Positions 7,132-16,378 of a stretch of 64,000 bases of DNA are shown piece after piece. Position numbers and translations under genes: made by a program. The DNA is from Bacteroidales bacterium (GTDB lineage Bacteria; Bacteroidota; Bacteroidia; Bacteroidales; Paludibacteraceae). The stretch is from NCBI GenBank assembly GCA_015061145.1, contig SUXD01000010.1:1-64000 (forward strand), in the 5' to 3' direction. Below the pieces are notes generated by a model. The model ran no database searches and had not been told where the DNA came from. It saw nothing but the letters and a program-made list of their open reading frames with translations. The stretch's first letter is position 1. Every line of letters begins with the position of its first letter.

Positions 7132-9303
7132 TTAATAAATCTTTTTTATAGATGCGTTTTTGTAGTAATGTAAAAGTATTTGGTCGTATTTATATCCTTT
7201 TTCGCTCATCACAGCGGCGCCTATTTGGCAGAGTCCTGCGCCATGTCCCCATCCTGCGCCGGTTAGTATGAATCCTTTTGCGCTTTTCTCCACTATAAAT
7301 GCTGAACTGTACAAATGCGTGTCAGACAGCCATTTGCGGATTTCAAGTTCTTTTCCTACAACGAGGCTTCGTTTCTCGCCGATTATTTTCAGGCGTGTGA
7401 TTCTGCCCGATGCGCCGCGTTCTTGCGGAATGAGTTCTTTTATCTCGCCAAAGTCCAGCCTTGATTTCCTTCGAATGATTTCTGACAGTTCTTTTGCCGT
7501 GTATGCAACTTTCCAACGGTAGAAGTCGACTGTGCTTTGGTCGAATGTGTTCAGCACTTTCGAAAGTATTTTCTTGTCGTTGGTGTTGCAGAATGCGTCG
7601 GGAGATGTCTTTATCCATTTTTCGGCGTTGGATTCTATCCTCAAGTCGTTTGGCTGTTGCTCTTGCTCGTTGTCGGCCACGCTTTGCAAATACTTGTGTG
7701 GCGTGTCGGCCCAACAGTTTTCAAATGTTTCGGATACGCCGCCGCACGATTTCGAGAAACGGGCGTCGCATATCATGCCATTGCTCGTCAGCACTTCGCC
7801 TTTGGTCTTTTCTACAGCGCTGAAAGCGGTCGGGGTATTCGCTTTCCCCAGTCCCTGGTAGCGTTGGCAGTGGTCATCGGCACAAACATCGAAGCGCGTA
7901 TGGGCGTTCCGTTCGTACCAGCGTATGATTTCGTTGTTCGAGATGAATGCTGTCTGTTCTGATTCGGCTTGCGGATTCCGCATGTTGGCAAGCAACCAAC
8001 TGCGCGAAATCACAGCATGCGCTTTCAGCAGTTCCTCGTCAGCTTGGGCGCTCATCTCGCTCGATATGACACATTTCAGATAGTCTTCGACAGGGAGTAT
8101 GTTGATGGCTGTCAACAAATTGTCCTCTGCTATAATCCTCAGTTTTCCGGCAAAACGCTGCAACTCTTTCTGCTCCCAATGGAAGTTTATGCCAATGGTG
8201 ACATCGGCAAGATCGAAAGTGGTGTTTTCTTCGATGGGAAACAGCTCTATTTCGGCGTATTCTTTCCCATTCAAGTTTATTTTGCCATTGTTTAGTGTGG
8301 CAACATGCGCACCTTGCAATATTTCACCTTGATGTGTGCGGAATTTTCCGTTCAGGGAGAAATGAATTTCTTTTCCGCTCATAATGCCAACCGAAACCAA
8401 AGGCTCTGACACGTCGCGCGATACTTGGCGGAAAATATTCCGTATCAGTTCCTTGTCTGCCTTTTCGTAATCTTCTTTTCGTGGCATAATCAGTACGCCA
8501 GCCATGTCTATCGCTCCTGGGCTCACCATAAGGTTATGTTCGCCAAAATATTCTATCGGTCGGTGGCATTGGCGTGGGAAGATGCACATGGTCCATTCTC
8601 CGTTGTCGTGCCAGCAGAAAATGTTCATCATAGGTTCGCGCTCGTCGCTGGTCTGTTTCCACTCGTTGTATAGAATGTTGAAACTTTCGGTCAGCAGCGC
8701 CTTGTCAGCGTGCTGCATGACAACGCAAGTGCGAAGATAATTCTTAGGAATGAACATCTCTTGCCCGTTGCTGAGTGTCAGCTGACGTATGTCGGATCTG
8801 TTCTTTATTTCGTGTTCAATGGGCAGATGTCCTTTCTCGATGCCTTGAAAATGGAGATGGTCGGGGGCGGAGGCGCCGCATGCCGGACCATTGTACAGAA
8901 TCACGAAGTCGTCCATGTCCTTTGCCAACGAGAGCATCTCGCCGATGTTGGGCAGTATGCGTTGTGCCGTATGCTGCTTGGCGATGATGGTGGTGTGGTA
9001 GGGCATGATGGGGAACGGGTTGACCGAAATGTCGAAGCGGTCGTGATAAGCAATGGTGCGCTGTTCCGCAGGGCGGTTTTTCTCGCAGAGGAAACAAGGC
9101 CTTTCGGCAATGCTTTTCTTGTCCACTTTGGCTCCCGACGATACGATGCGGGCAGGGTTGTGCTGCACCACAATGGTTGTGTTGCCGTCGAAGGCAAAAG
9201 TCTTTTGCTCGATAAACTGTAAATCGCCAATGTTCTTTTGGGCTAATTCCCATTGCTGTATTTGCTCGGCAAACAGTTGTCGTATTTCGCTGTTTAATGA
9301 CAT
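7132..9303 (-). CDS. HIT-like nucleotidyltransferase (DUF4922) fused to SpoIID/LytB domain
   Basis: A 723-residue two-part protein without signal peptide or membrane segment. The N-terminal half (about 1-320) contains NPFPIMPYHTTI (95-106) and PDHLHFQG (147-154), giving an H-x-H-x-Q triad at 149-153 like GalT/Ap4A-phosphorylase members of the HIT superfamily, plus a CFLC pair at 70-73. The C-terminal half (about 380-723) is SpoIID-like: VEDYLKCVISSEM with Glu416 at the expected catalytic site, SCGGVSE (519-525), and GAGWGHGAGLCQIGA (682-696). SpoIID domains cleave peptidoglycan glycan strands as lytic transglycosylases. Such proteins are annotated as DUF4922 in Bacteroidales; the function is not known. 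The cytosolic location predicted here conflicts with direct wall cleavage. Confidence 0.8.
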   Translation of the reverse strand: MSLNSEIRQLFAEQIQQWELAQKNIGDLQFIEQKTFAFDGNTTIVVQHNPARIVSSGAKVDKKSIAERPCFLCEKNRPAEQRTIAYHDRFDISVNPFPIMPYHTTIIAKQHTAQRILPNIGEMLSLAKDMDDFVILYNGPACGASAPDHLHFQGIEKGHLPIEHEIKNRSDIRQLTLSNGQEMFIPKNYLRTCVVMQHADKALLTESFNILYNEWKQTSDEREPMMNIFCWHDNGEWTMCIFPRQCHRPIEYFGEHNLMVSPGAIDMAGVLIMPRKEDYEKADKELIRNIFRQVSRDVSEPLVSVGIMSGKEIHFSLNGKFRTHQGEILQGAHVATLNNGKINLNGKEYAEIELFPIEENTTFDLADVTIGINFHWEQKELQRFAGKLRIIAEDNLLTAINILPVEDYLKCVISSEMSAQADEELLKAHAVISRSWLLANMRNPQAESEQTAFISNNEIIRWYERNAHTRFDVCADDHCQRYQGLGKANTPTAFSAVEKTKGEVLTSNGMICDARFSKSCGGVSETFENCWADTPHKYLQSVADNEQEQQPNDLRIESNAEKWIKTSPDAFCNTNDKKILSKVLNTFDQSTVDFYRWKVAYTAKELSEIIRRKSRLDFGEIKELIPQERGASGRITRLKIIGEKRSLVVGKELEIRKWLSDTHLYSSAFIVEKSAKGFILTGAGWGHGAGLCQIGAAVMSEKGYKYDQILLHYYKNASIKKIY

Positions 9304-9327
9304 TCGGTTGTTCCGTTTTTATAGATG

Positions 9328-9335
9328 CAAAAATA
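9328..9335 (-). promoter_or_regulatory. -7 element for the HIT-SpoIID/lipoprotein pair
   Basis: The minus strand reads TATTTTTG (TAnnTTTG), 25 bases before the ATG at 9303. No clear -33 TTTG is seen. Confidence 0.5.
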
Positions 9336-9411
9336 CATAAAATTTCAGAAAGTGTTTTGAATCGCAAGAAAGCATTTTTTAGTTTTTTTGGGGGCATTTC
9401 TCTATTTTTTG

Positions 9412-9443
9412 TTTGTAAATTAACGAAATAAAATTTATTTTTG
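9412..9443 (+). promoter_or_regulatory. Promoter of the first FISUMP gene
   Basis: TTTG at 9412-9415, a 20-base spacer, and TATTTTTG at 9436-9443 match both boxes of the Bacteroidota promoter. A leader of roughly 75 bases would precede the ATG at 9525. Confidence 0.72.
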
Positions 9444-9524
9444 TTTTCATAACGATATTCTAAAGCCTTGTTGTGAATGTAATTCATGCGGGGATAAGTT
9501 AATAACCATATAAATCATACGACT

Positions 9525-11363
9525 ATGAAAAAAATTTCAATGTTCACGATGTCGTTGTTCGTTGCAGTGGTGGCGATGGCGCAAGACTCTTTGGTAATAA
9601 ATCAAGATTGCAAGAAAGGTGTAGTGCGGAAATCTTATCTTACAAATGGCTTTCATCACGGTTATCAGTGGGTGGATTTGGATTTGCCGTCTGGACTCAA
9701 ATGGGCAGCCTGTAATGTGGGTGCCGCTACTCCATCGGATTACGGTGATCATTTCGCATGGGGCGAAACTGTTGGCTCTGGTAAGAGCGATCCTAGCAAT
9801 GACACCAACAAAAAATACACGGGTGGCAGTACTGTTAAAACATATTACAGTTGGGAAACTTACAAGCACGGAGATTTTATCGACAGTGTTATGCTTTATA
9901 AATACACAAATTATGATGAAAAAAATGTGCTCCTTCCTGTCGATGACGCAGCTTCGGTGAATATGGGAGGCAATTGGCGTATGCCTACTTACGACGAACA
10001 AAAGGAACTGGCAGACAACTGCTACTGGGAATGGACGGACAACTACAATGGTAATGGCGTGAGAGGTTACCTTGTGTACAAAGTGAAGGATGTTTCCGAT
10101 AAGGGAAAACTGAAAGCAGGAAGCGGTACGAATAGCACTACCACCACTGTGGCAACTTATACGCTTGCAGACACGCATATCTTTCTTCCTGCTGCAGGCG
10201 ATTATTCCTACTCGAAATTGTACGTCGCTGGTGAAGAAGGCATTTATTGGTCCTCGTCAATCGGCGAGATTGAAACGATTGCTGCTGACGGCTTGTTCTT
10301 TAAAGAGGATGCCATAAATAAGTACAGTGGTTACAGATTTTCGGGAATGTCAGTCCGTGGTGTTTTAGATTTGGATTATACAATTGGCGTGAAGGCTGAC
10401 GGGTGCAATTTGCATAAATTTCAGTATGAATATGGCGATAGAGTTGTGATAACCGCTGCCTCAGATGAAGGATATTATTTTACAAGGTGGAGTGATGGAG
10501 TGACGCTAAATCCAAGGACAGAGATTGTGACGGATACAGTAACTTATACGGCAATGTTTAAACCTTATGAGTACAATATTGATGTTGATATGAATGATGC
10601 CACGAAGGGTAATGTGATAGGATCGGGCGTGTACGAATACAGCAAGGTTGCCACTTTGCTTGCCATACCTGCTGCTGGCAATCATTTTGTGCGGTGGAGT
10701 GATGGAAACTCCGATAACCCGCGCTATCTGAAAGTGACAGGGAATAAAGAATTGACCTGCATTTTTGAAGAAGGCAAACCAGTGGAAGAGGTTCAAGGCG
10801 AAATGGTGACCGTTGATGGCATGACACTAACACCGTTTGAAACAAAAACAGAATTCGTGTGGTCCGAAGTGGCTGGCGCAGAAACTTATTCGCTTATCAT
10901 TTGGAAAGACGAGACATACTCGGAAAAGGAGTGTACATTCACATTCGATGCTAATGGTAAATTGAAAAACGTCGATTTTACACAAAGTGTACATCAACAG
11001 AGGTTAGAAGATTTTAATTTCACAGTGACAGGTTTGAAAAAAGGAACCCAATATGCCTATACCTTGAATGCAATAGATTCGGAAGGTGACGTTGTAGAAA
11101 CGATGCAAGGCGTATTTTCTACAATGAGTGTCAATGGTATAGATAATCTCGCCGTCATAGGCATCAATATTTATATTGAGGGCAGAACAATCATTGTGGA
11201 AAACGCTACTGAAACTATTGTTGTTTCGGACGCATCAGGTCGTGTGATAGGTAAAGATAATGTGCGTATTGACCTTACGGGAATACGTAAATTCCCCGTT
11301 CCATCGTCTGGCGTTTACATTGTAAAAATAGGTAATAATACCGTTTCGGTGTTGGTGAAATAA
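9525..11363 (+). CDS. T9SS type A surface protein with FISUMP domain and InlB-like repeats
   Basis: A 612-residue secreted protein. The signal peptide covers residues 1-19 (ends AMA-QD). A FISUMP (Fibrobacter major paralogous) domain spans about 48-290, recognised by WVDLDLPSGLKWAACNVGA, GDHFAWGE and MGGNWRMPTYDEQ. Two divergent InlB B-repeat-like units follow (FTRWSDGVTLNPRTE; FVRWSDGNSDNPRY), then a fibronectin-III-like region (about 430-540). The last 70 residues end VPSSGVYIVKIGNNTVSVL, a T9SS type A sorting tail, so the protein should be exported and anchored on the cell surface. The paralog at 18346 shares the FISUMP domain and a nearly identical tail. Ligand and role are unknown; adhesion is plausible. 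Confidence 0.82.
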   Translation: MKKISMFTMSLFVAVVAMAQDSLVINQDCKKGVVRKSYLTNGFHHGYQWVDLDLPSGLKWAACNVGAATPSDYGDHFAWGETVGSGKSDPSNDTNKKYTGGSTVKTYYSWETYKHGDFIDSVMLYKYTNYDEKNVLLPVDDAASVNMGGNWRMPTYDEQKELADNCYWEWTDNYNGNGVRGYLVYKVKDVSDKGKLKAGSGTNSTTTTVATYTLADTHIFLPAAGDYSYSKLYVAGEEGIYWSSSIGEIETIAADGLFFKEDAINKYSGYRFSGMSVRGVLDLDYTIGVKADGCNLHKFQYEYGDRVVITAASDEGYYFTRWSDGVTLNPRTEIVTDTVTYTAMFKPYEYNIDVDMNDATKGNVIGSGVYEYSKVATLLAIPAAGNHFVRWSDGNSDNPRYLKVTGNKELTCIFEEGKPVEEVQGEMVTVDGMTLTPFETKTEFVWSEVAGAETYSLIIWKDETYSEKECTFTFDANGKLKNVDFTQSVHQQRLEDFNFTVTGLKKGTQYAYTLNAIDSEGDVVETMQGVFSTMSVNGIDNLAVIGINIYIEGRTIIVENATETIVVSDASGRVIGKDNVRIDLTGIRKFPVPSSGVYIVKIGNNTVSVLVK

Positions 11364-11423
11364 AATATGGCAATGATGTTTAAAAAATGGTTGGTAGCAT
11401 TGGATAAAAGATAGCAATATCTC

Positions 11424-11473
11424 ATTAATAGTAGCAGAGGCATCAGTTACCAGATGCCTCTGCTACTATTAAT
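11424..11473 (+). repeat. Perfect 21-bp inverted repeat (long hairpin)
   Basis: Arms 11424-11444 and 11453-11473 are exact reverse complements over 21 bases, with an 8-base loop. The arms contain AGTAGCAGAGGCATC and its complement. It lies 60 bases after the FISUMP gene stop. A moderate T-rich stretch follows (ATTTTTGTTAG), so it may end transcription, but a perfect 21-bp stem is longer than needed and could also be a mobile repeat unit. Confidence 0.85.
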
Positions 11474-11537
11474 AAGTAAAATTTTTGTTAGTTGCTTTAA
11501 TTTATTTTAACTGGTTTTGGAATTTTTATGAAAGACA

Positions 11538-11570
11538 CAAAAAAAACGGGAATTTCCCCGTTTTTTTATT
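11538..11570. terminator. Bidirectional terminator between the FISUMP gene and mscL
   Basis: An A run, the stem ACGGG/CCCGT around an AATTTC loop, and a T run of seven form a hairpin flanked by A and T tracts. It can serve the minus-strand mscL gene and the plus-strand FISUMP gene. Confidence 0.8.
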
Positions 11571-11590
11571 TTAATTTGTTGTTCGTTTTC

Positions 11591-12034
11591 TTATTTGTTT
11601 TTCAGCAAATCGCGGATTTCAGTCAACAGCACTTCCTCTTTTGTTGGTTCTGGTTCAGCAGGAGCTGCGGGAGCCGGTTCCTCTTTTTTCTTCATGTTCG
11701 ACAACAGTTTGATGAACATAAAAATACAGAAAGCAACGATGATGAAATCGAAAGTCACTTGCAGGAAGTTGCCGTAGTTCAAGGTGACAGCTTCGGTAGC
11801 TTCTGTTATTACATTGCCTGCTTCGTCGGTAACAGCAGGTGCTGCGGCTTTCATTTCCCATTTCAGGTCGGTGAAGTTGACGCCGCCAACCAACAAACCG
11901 ATAGGAGGCATGATGATGTCAGCTACGAATGAAGATACGATTTTTCCGAAAGCGCCACCGATGATGACACCGACTGCCATGTCAACTACGTTTCCGCGCA
12001 TGGCGAACTCTTTGAATTCTGTTAAAAGTTTCAT
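11591..12034 (-). CDS. mscL: Large-conductance mechanosensitive channel MscL
   Basis: A 147-residue membrane protein. Residues 1-45 read [19 protein letters not shown] then [14 protein letters not shown], the conserved N-terminal helix and first membrane segment of MscL. The second membrane segment is [17 protein letters not shown], followed by a Pro/Ala/Glu-rich linker and the cytoplasmic helix ([17 protein letters not shown]). The pentameric channel opens under membrane tension to protect from hypo-osmotic shock. The start at 12034 is chosen because MKLL begins the conserved region; 27 further residues upstream read as AT-rich leader DNA containing a -7-like TACTTTTG (complement of 12064-12071). 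Confidence 0.93.
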   Translation of the reverse strand: MKLLTEFKEFAMRGNVVDMAVGVIIGGAFGKIVSSFVADIIMPPIGLLVGGVNFTDLKWEMKAAAPAVTDEAGNVITEATEAVTLNYGNFLQVTFDFIIVAFCIFMFIKLLSNMKKKEEPAPAAPAEPEPTKEEVLLTEIRDLLKNK

Positions 12035-12124
12035 AAACTTGATATTTTTTTTGTTGAATAATACAAAAGTATAATTTTTTTTGAAAAAAGGAACTATCTT
12101 TGAAGAAAAAAACAAACGGGAAAA

Positions 12125-12250
12125 ATGAAATACATTTTGACAATTGCACTCAGTGCACTGCTTTTTGCGTCATGCCAGACTTCTCACGGCTGCGGTTGCC
12201 TTCATGCTGATGCACAGCCCGAAACAGAGACTGTGCAGCCCGAAGCGTAA
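12125..12250 (+). CDS. Small cysteine-containing lipoprotein (41 aa)
   Basis: ATG at 12125 opens a 41-codon frame ending TAA at 12248-12250. The product starts [17 protein letters not shown], a compact lipoprotein signal with lipobox FASC (Cys17). The mature part is only about 25 residues, contains a CGC motif (HGCGCL) and ends in an acidic/Pro tail ([11 protein letters not shown]). A -7-like TATCTTTG lies at 12095-12102, and miaA begins 12 bases after the stop, so the two are probably cotranscribed. Tiny lipoproteins of this kind are common in Bacteroidota but I know no function. It is the only reading frame that explains this stretch. Confidence 0.65.
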   Translation: MKYILTIALSALLFASCQTSHGCGCLHADAQPETETVQPEA

Positions 12251-12262
12251 TGTGCTTGACGG

Positions 12263-13183
12263 ATGGCTGACCTCATCACTATACTTGGACCTACCGCTTG
12301 CGGAAAAACATCGCTCGCAGTGGCGGTGGCCGATTGCCTCGACGCAGAGATTATCAGTGCCGACTCGCGACAAGTGTATCGCGGCATGGATATCGGCACG
12401 GGAAAGGATTTGTCTGAATACCAAATCAATGGCAGGCAGATTCCTTATCACCTCATTGATATTGCGGACGCGGGTTATCATTACAACCTTTTTGAATACA
12501 AACGTGATTTCTGCCGCGTGTTCAACGAACGCTCCAAGCAGAAGCAGAACCTTATTCTTTGTGGCGGAACGGGGCTCTATCTCGAAGCAGTATTGAGGAA
12601 TTATGAAATTCAGGATGTGCCCGAAAACAAATCGTTACGCGCCGAACTTGAGTCGAAATCCCTCGACGAGTTGGCACGAATCCTTGCGCAATACGGTCCG
12701 TTGCATAATGTGACGGACATCGAAACGAAAAAGCGTGCCATCCGAGCCATCGAAATTGCCGACTATCAGTCGAAACATACGGTGCAAAATCCCGATTATT
12801 CCGTTACTCCTGACCGTTCGCTTGTGTTTGGCATCGATATTGACCGAGAAGAACGCCGTCGGCGTATCACCGCACGACTGAAAGAGCGGCTTCAGAACGG
12901 CATGGTGGACGAAGTGCGCGCTTTGCTTGCCGCTGGCGTGCCGGCCGACGACCTCATTTATTACGGTTTAGAATATAAATATCTCACCAATTATGTGCTC
13001 GGCCGACTCACCTACGACGAGATGTTCAGCCAGTTGGAGATTGCCATACATCAGTTCGCCAAACGCCAAATGACATGGTTCAGAGGCATGGAGAAACGCG
13101 GTACGCATATCCACTGGATAGATGCCATGCTCCCCATGGAAAAGAAAGTGGAGATGATAGTCGAAAAAGCAATGAAAAATTGA
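12263..13183 (+). CDS. miaA: tRNA dimethylallyltransferase MiaA
   Basis: A 306-residue enzyme that adds a dimethylallyl group to N6 of A37 in tRNAs reading UNN codons. It has a P-loop GPTACGKT (residues 9-16), the DSRQVYRGMDIGTGK segment (about 34-48) that contacts the tRNA and diphosphate, LCGGTGLYLEAVL (about 98-110), and a C-terminal QFAKRQMTWFRG motif. The length is normal. It follows a 41-residue lipoprotein gene by 12 bases. Confidence 0.96.
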   Translation: MADLITILGPTACGKTSLAVAVADCLDAEIISADSRQVYRGMDIGTGKDLSEYQINGRQIPYHLIDIADAGYHYNLFEYKRDFCRVFNERSKQKQNLILCGGTGLYLEAVLRNYEIQDVPENKSLRAELESKSLDELARILAQYGPLHNVTDIETKKRAIRAIEIADYQSKHTVQNPDYSVTPDRSLVFGIDIDREERRRRITARLKERLQNGMVDEVRALLAAGVPADDLIYYGLEYKYLTNYVLGRLTYDEMFSQLEIAIHQFAKRQMTWFRGMEKRGTHIHWIDAMLPMEKKVEMIVEKAMKN

Positions 13184-13186
13184 TCA

Positions 13187-13271
13187 GTTTTCAAATTTAG
13201 AAAATACAATAACATTTGATTAAATGTTCCCCATTCTTTGGCACACTTTTTGTTATAATCAATTTGAAAAC
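13187..13271. repeat. Small element with 11-bp inverted ends
   Basis: GTTTTCAAATT (13187-13197) and AATTTGAAAAC (13261-13271) are exact inverted repeats 63 bases apart. The interior holds a further palindrome (ACATTTGATTAAATGT). It begins 4 bases after the miaA stop. It could be a weak fold-back mRNA structure or a remnant of a MITE-like element; no coding capacity is seen. Confidence 0.4.
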
Positions 13272-13272
13272 C

Positions 13273-13293
13273 ACTTTTAACTTTTAACTTTTC
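13273..13293 (+). repeat. 7-bp repeat (ACTTTTA) x3 before the TSCPD gene
   Basis: Three adjacent heptamers, ACTTTTA, ACTTTTA and ACTTTTC, end 5 bases before the ATG at 13299. They occupy the place where a ribosome-binding region would lie. Confidence 0.6.
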
Positions 13294-13298
13294 ACTCA

Positions 13299-13556
13299 AT
13301 GAAATATCGTTACAAAACACAAGGCACTTGCAGTCAGCAGATTGACTTTGAATTGGAGAATGGCATTCTGAAAAATGTCCAGTATTATGGCGGATGCAAC
13401 GGTAATTTGAAGGGCATCGGTCGTTTGGTGGAAGGCATGCCGGCAGAAGAGGTGATACGCCGTCTGGAGGGCGTCCGTTGCGGACTGAAGCCAACTTCGT
13501 GTCCCGACCAGTTGGCTGTGGCGCTCAAGAAAGTGCTGTCCAAAAAAGCGGAATAA
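13299..13556 (+). CDS. TSCPD domain protein (TIGR03905 type)
   Basis: An 85-residue protein that is entirely a TSCPD domain. It has conserved cysteines in TCSQQI (residues 7-12), GGCNGN (about 27-32), RCGLK and the name-giving TSCPDQLA near residue 67. The same domain occurs at the C-terminus of class II ribonucleotide reductases, where the cysteines probably bind metal. Stand-alone versions of this size form a known family of unknown role. It starts at the ATG just after the heptamer repeat and is followed by the lysS promoter. Confidence 0.85.
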   Translation: MKYRYKTQGTCSQQIDFELENGILKNVQYYGGCNGNLKGIGRLVEGMPAEEVIRRLEGVRCGLKPTSCPDQLAVALKKVLSKKAE

Positions 13557-13582
13557 GTTTTCCGAAAGTCAGATAAAAATTG

Positions 13583-13590
13583 TACTTTTG
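13583..13590 (+). promoter_or_regulatory. -7 element of lysS
   Basis: TACTTTTG matches TAnnTTTG. Transcription would start near 13597, which rules out the upstream TTG at 13596 as translation start and supports the ATG at 13617. Confidence 0.6.
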
Positions 13591-13616
13591 CAAAATTGTG
13601 TAAAAAAGAGGAAATT

Positions 13617-15338
13617 ATGGCAGAATTGAGTGAACAGGAAATGTTTCGCAGAAAGAGTCTCGACGAGTTGCGCGCCATGGGCATTGAACCGTATCCTGCG
13701 CAAGAGTACGAAGTGAACGCATTTTCTGCTGATATAAAGAATGAGTTTGACGAAAACGTACAACGCCTGGTGACAATAGCCGGTCGTATGATGAGCCGTC
13801 GTATTATGGGTAAGGCGTCGTTCATTGAGCTGCAAGACTCCAAAGGACGCATTCAGGTGTATGTGTCGCGCGACGACATATCTACCGAGGCGCAGCCCGA
13901 GATGTACAATACGGTGTTCAAGAAATTGCTCGATATCGGCGATTTCATCGGCATCAAAGGTTTTGTGTTCCGTACGCAGATGGGCGAAATCAGTGTGCAT
14001 GCGCAAGAACTGACGGTGTTGGCAAAATCGCTCAAACCGCTTCCCATCGTCAAATACAAAGACGGTGTGGCATACGATGCTTTTGACGACCCTGAATTGC
14101 GCTACCGCCAGCGTTATGTCGATTTGGTGGTGAACGAGGGCGTGAAAGATACCTTCTTGCAGCGCGCCACCGTGGTGCGTACCTTGCGCAAGGTGCTCGA
14201 CGAGGCCGGATATACCGAAGTGGAGACACCTACCTTACAGATGATTGCCGGCGGCGCTTCGGCCCGTCCGTTCATCACTCATTTCAATGCGCTCGACCAG
14301 GACATGTATATGCGCATTGCCACCGAGTTGTATCTGAAACGACTTATTGTAGGCGGATTTGAAGGCGTTTACGAGATAGGCAAAAACTTCCGTAACGAAG
14401 GCATGGACCGCAATCATAATCCGGAATTCACTTGCATGGAATTGTATGTGCAGTATAAGGATTACAATTGGATGATGTCGTTTACTGAAAAATTGCTTGA
14501 GACCATTTGTATTGCTGTGAACGGAAAACCCGAACGCGAAATCGACGGCAATGTCATCTCATTCAAGGCTCCTTACCGCCGTTTGCCTATCCTCGATGCG
14601 ATAAAAGAAAAGACCGGATTTGACTGCAACGGTAAATCAGAAGAAGAGATTCGTGCATACTGTCTTTCAAAAGGTATGGAAGTGGACGAGACCATGGGTA
14701 AGGGAAAACTTATCGACGAACTGTTCGGCGAGTTTTGCGAAGGCACATTCATCCAGCCGACATTCATTACTGACTATCCGGTAGAAATGTCGCCGCTTAC
14801 AAAAATGCACCGCTCGAAACCGGGACTGACCGAACGTTTCGAACTGATGGTGAACGGAAAAGAATTGGCCAATGCATACTCAGAATTGAACGACCCGATA
14901 GATCAGGAAGAACGTTTCAAAGAGCAGATGCGCTTGGCTGACAAGGGCGATGACGAGGCGATGATTATCGACCAGGATTTCTTGCGCGCCTTGCAGTATG
15001 GCATGCCGCCTACCAGTGGTATCGGCATCGGCATCGACCGATTGACCATGCTCATGACAGGCAAGACTTACATACAGGAGGTTATTTTATTCCCGCAGAT
15101 GCGTCCTGAAAAAGTGGCGAAAAAAGACGCTGACGACAAATACATGGCCATCGGTGTTCCGCAAGAATGGGTCGCAGTGCTTCAAAAAGCGGGATTCCTC
15201 ACGGTGGAAAGCCTGAAGGATTTGAATCCGAACAAGCTGCATCAGGATATTTGCGGTTTGAACAAAAAAATGAAGTTAGGTTTACAGAATCCTAAACCCG
15301 ATGAAGTAGCGGGCTGGGTTTCTAATGCAAATAAATGA
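13617..15338 (+). CDS. lysS: Lysine--tRNA ligase (class II)
   Basis: A 573-residue class II aminoacyl-tRNA synthetase that charges tRNA-Lys. An OB-fold anticodon-binding domain occupies about 50-150 ([23 protein letters not shown] region). The catalytic domain shows motif 2 ([19 protein letters not shown]) and motif 3 ([15 protein letters not shown]). A C-terminal extension of about 60 residues after the catalytic core ([13 protein letters not shown] to the end) is seen in Bacteroidota LysS. The ATG at 13617 is preceded by AAGAGGAAAT. Its stop overlaps the gpsA start as ATGA, so the two are translationally coupled. Confidence 0.96.
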   Translation: MAELSEQEMFRRKSLDELRAMGIEPYPAQEYEVNAFSADIKNEFDENVQRLVTIAGRMMSRRIMGKASFIELQDSKGRIQVYVSRDDISTEAQPEMYNTVFKKLLDIGDFIGIKGFVFRTQMGEISVHAQELTVLAKSLKPLPIVKYKDGVAYDAFDDPELRYRQRYVDLVVNEGVKDTFLQRATVVRTLRKVLDEAGYTEVETPTLQMIAGGASARPFITHFNALDQDMYMRIATELYLKRLIVGGFEGVYEIGKNFRNEGMDRNHNPEFTCMELYVQYKDYNWMMSFTEKLLETICIAVNGKPEREIDGNVISFKAPYRRLPILDAIKEKTGFDCNGKSEEEIRAYCLSKGMEVDETMGKGKLIDELFGEFCEGTFIQPTFITDYPVEMSPLTKMHRSKPGLTERFELMVNGKELANAYSELNDPIDQEERFKEQMRLADKGDDEAMIIDQDFLRALQYGMPPTSGIGIGIDRLTMLMTGKTYIQEVILFPQMRPEKVAKKDADDKYMAIGVPQEWVAVLQKAGFLTVESLKDLNPNKLHQDICGLNKKMKLGLQNPKPDEVAGWVSNANK

Positions 15339-16345
15339 TAAAAATGGAATTTCCAGGAAGAATAGGAATCATAGGAGGCGGCAGTTGGGCTACAGCGATA
15401 GCCAAAATTGTGCTGGCAAACACGGAGTCTATCAATTGGTATATGCGCAGGCAAGACAGAATTGACGACTTCAAACGCTTGGGACATAATCCGGCATATC
15501 TCACCACCACTAATTTTGATGTGAACAGAATCAATTTCTCCACAAAAATTAACCAAGTGGTGAGAAACTCCGATACGCTTATATTCGCCACTCCATCTCC
15601 TTATCTGAAGATGCATCTGAAAAAATTGCGCAGCAATTTGGAGCAGAAAAACATTGTTTCTGCTATCAAAGGCATTGTGCCAGACGAAAATATGATTATG
15701 TCCACATATTTTCATGAGAAATACAATGTACCTCAAGAAAATATCTTGGTAATAGGTGGTCCTTGCCATGCTGAAGAAGTGGCCATGGACCGTCTCTCGT
15801 ATCTTACCATTTCATGCTCAAACAGAGATAAGGCGCGTATGTTTGCGCAAAAACTCCAGAGCAGCATGGTGAAAACTACAGTGACCGAGGATGTAGTAGG
15901 CATTGAGTATTCTTCGGTGCTGAAGAATGTATATGCCATTGCGGCAGGAATCTGTCACGGACTGAAGTACGGCGACAATTTCCAGGCCGTACTGCTCTCT
16001 AATGCCATGCAGGAGATGGAACGTTTCATCAATACGGTGAACGAGTCGCATGTGCGCAACATCAAGGAGTCGGTTTATTTGGGCGACTTGCTGGTAACTT
16101 CCTATTCTAAGTTCAGTCGTAACCGTATGTTCGGAACGATGCTTGGCAAGGGATACTCAGTGAAAATAGCCCAAATGGAGATGGAAATGATAGCCGAAGG
16201 TTATTACGCCACTAAGTGCGTGAAAGAGATAAACGACAGCAAATACCATGTGAATATGCCTATTCTGGATGCGATGTACAACATTCTTTACGGCAGAATT
16301 TCGCCTGTGGTGGAAATATCATTGCTGACCGAAAGTCTTCGATAG
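15335..16345 (+). CDS. gpsA: Glycerol-3-phosphate dehydrogenase [NAD(P)+]
   Basis: A 336-residue enzyme that reduces dihydroxyacetone phosphate to sn-glycerol 3-phosphate for phospholipid synthesis. The Rossmann dinucleotide motif is [14 protein letters not shown] (about residues 10-23). The catalytic lysine lies in [13 protein letters not shown], preceded by [11 protein letters not shown] and followed by [14 protein letters not shown] near the substrate site. The ATG at 15335 overlaps the lysS stop by four bases; a second ATG three codons on is possible. It is the middle gene of lysS-gpsA-pgi. Confidence 0.94.
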   Translation: MIKMEFPGRIGIIGGGSWATAIAKIVLANTESINWYMRRQDRIDDFKRLGHNPAYLTTTNFDVNRINFSTKINQVVRNSDTLIFATPSPYLKMHLKKLRSNLEQKNIVSAIKGIVPDENMIMSTYFHEKYNVPQENILVIGGPCHAEEVAMDRLSYLTISCSNRDKARMFAQKLQSSMVKTTVTEDVVGIEYSSVLKNVYAIAAGICHGLKYGDNFQAVLLSNAMQEMERFINTVNESHVRNIKESVYLGDLLVTSYSKFSRNRMFGTMLGKGYSVKIAQMEMEMIAEGYYATKCVKEINDSKYHVNMPILDAMYNILYGRISPVVEISLLTESLR

Positions 16346-16378
16346 AAAAAACAAGAATTATCATAAATTAAATTAAGT

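Noticed and set aside
13596-13616. Earlier TTG start for lysS
   Set aside because: The -7 element TACTTTTG at 13583-13590 places the transcription start at about this point, so the codon would not be within a usable mRNA leader.
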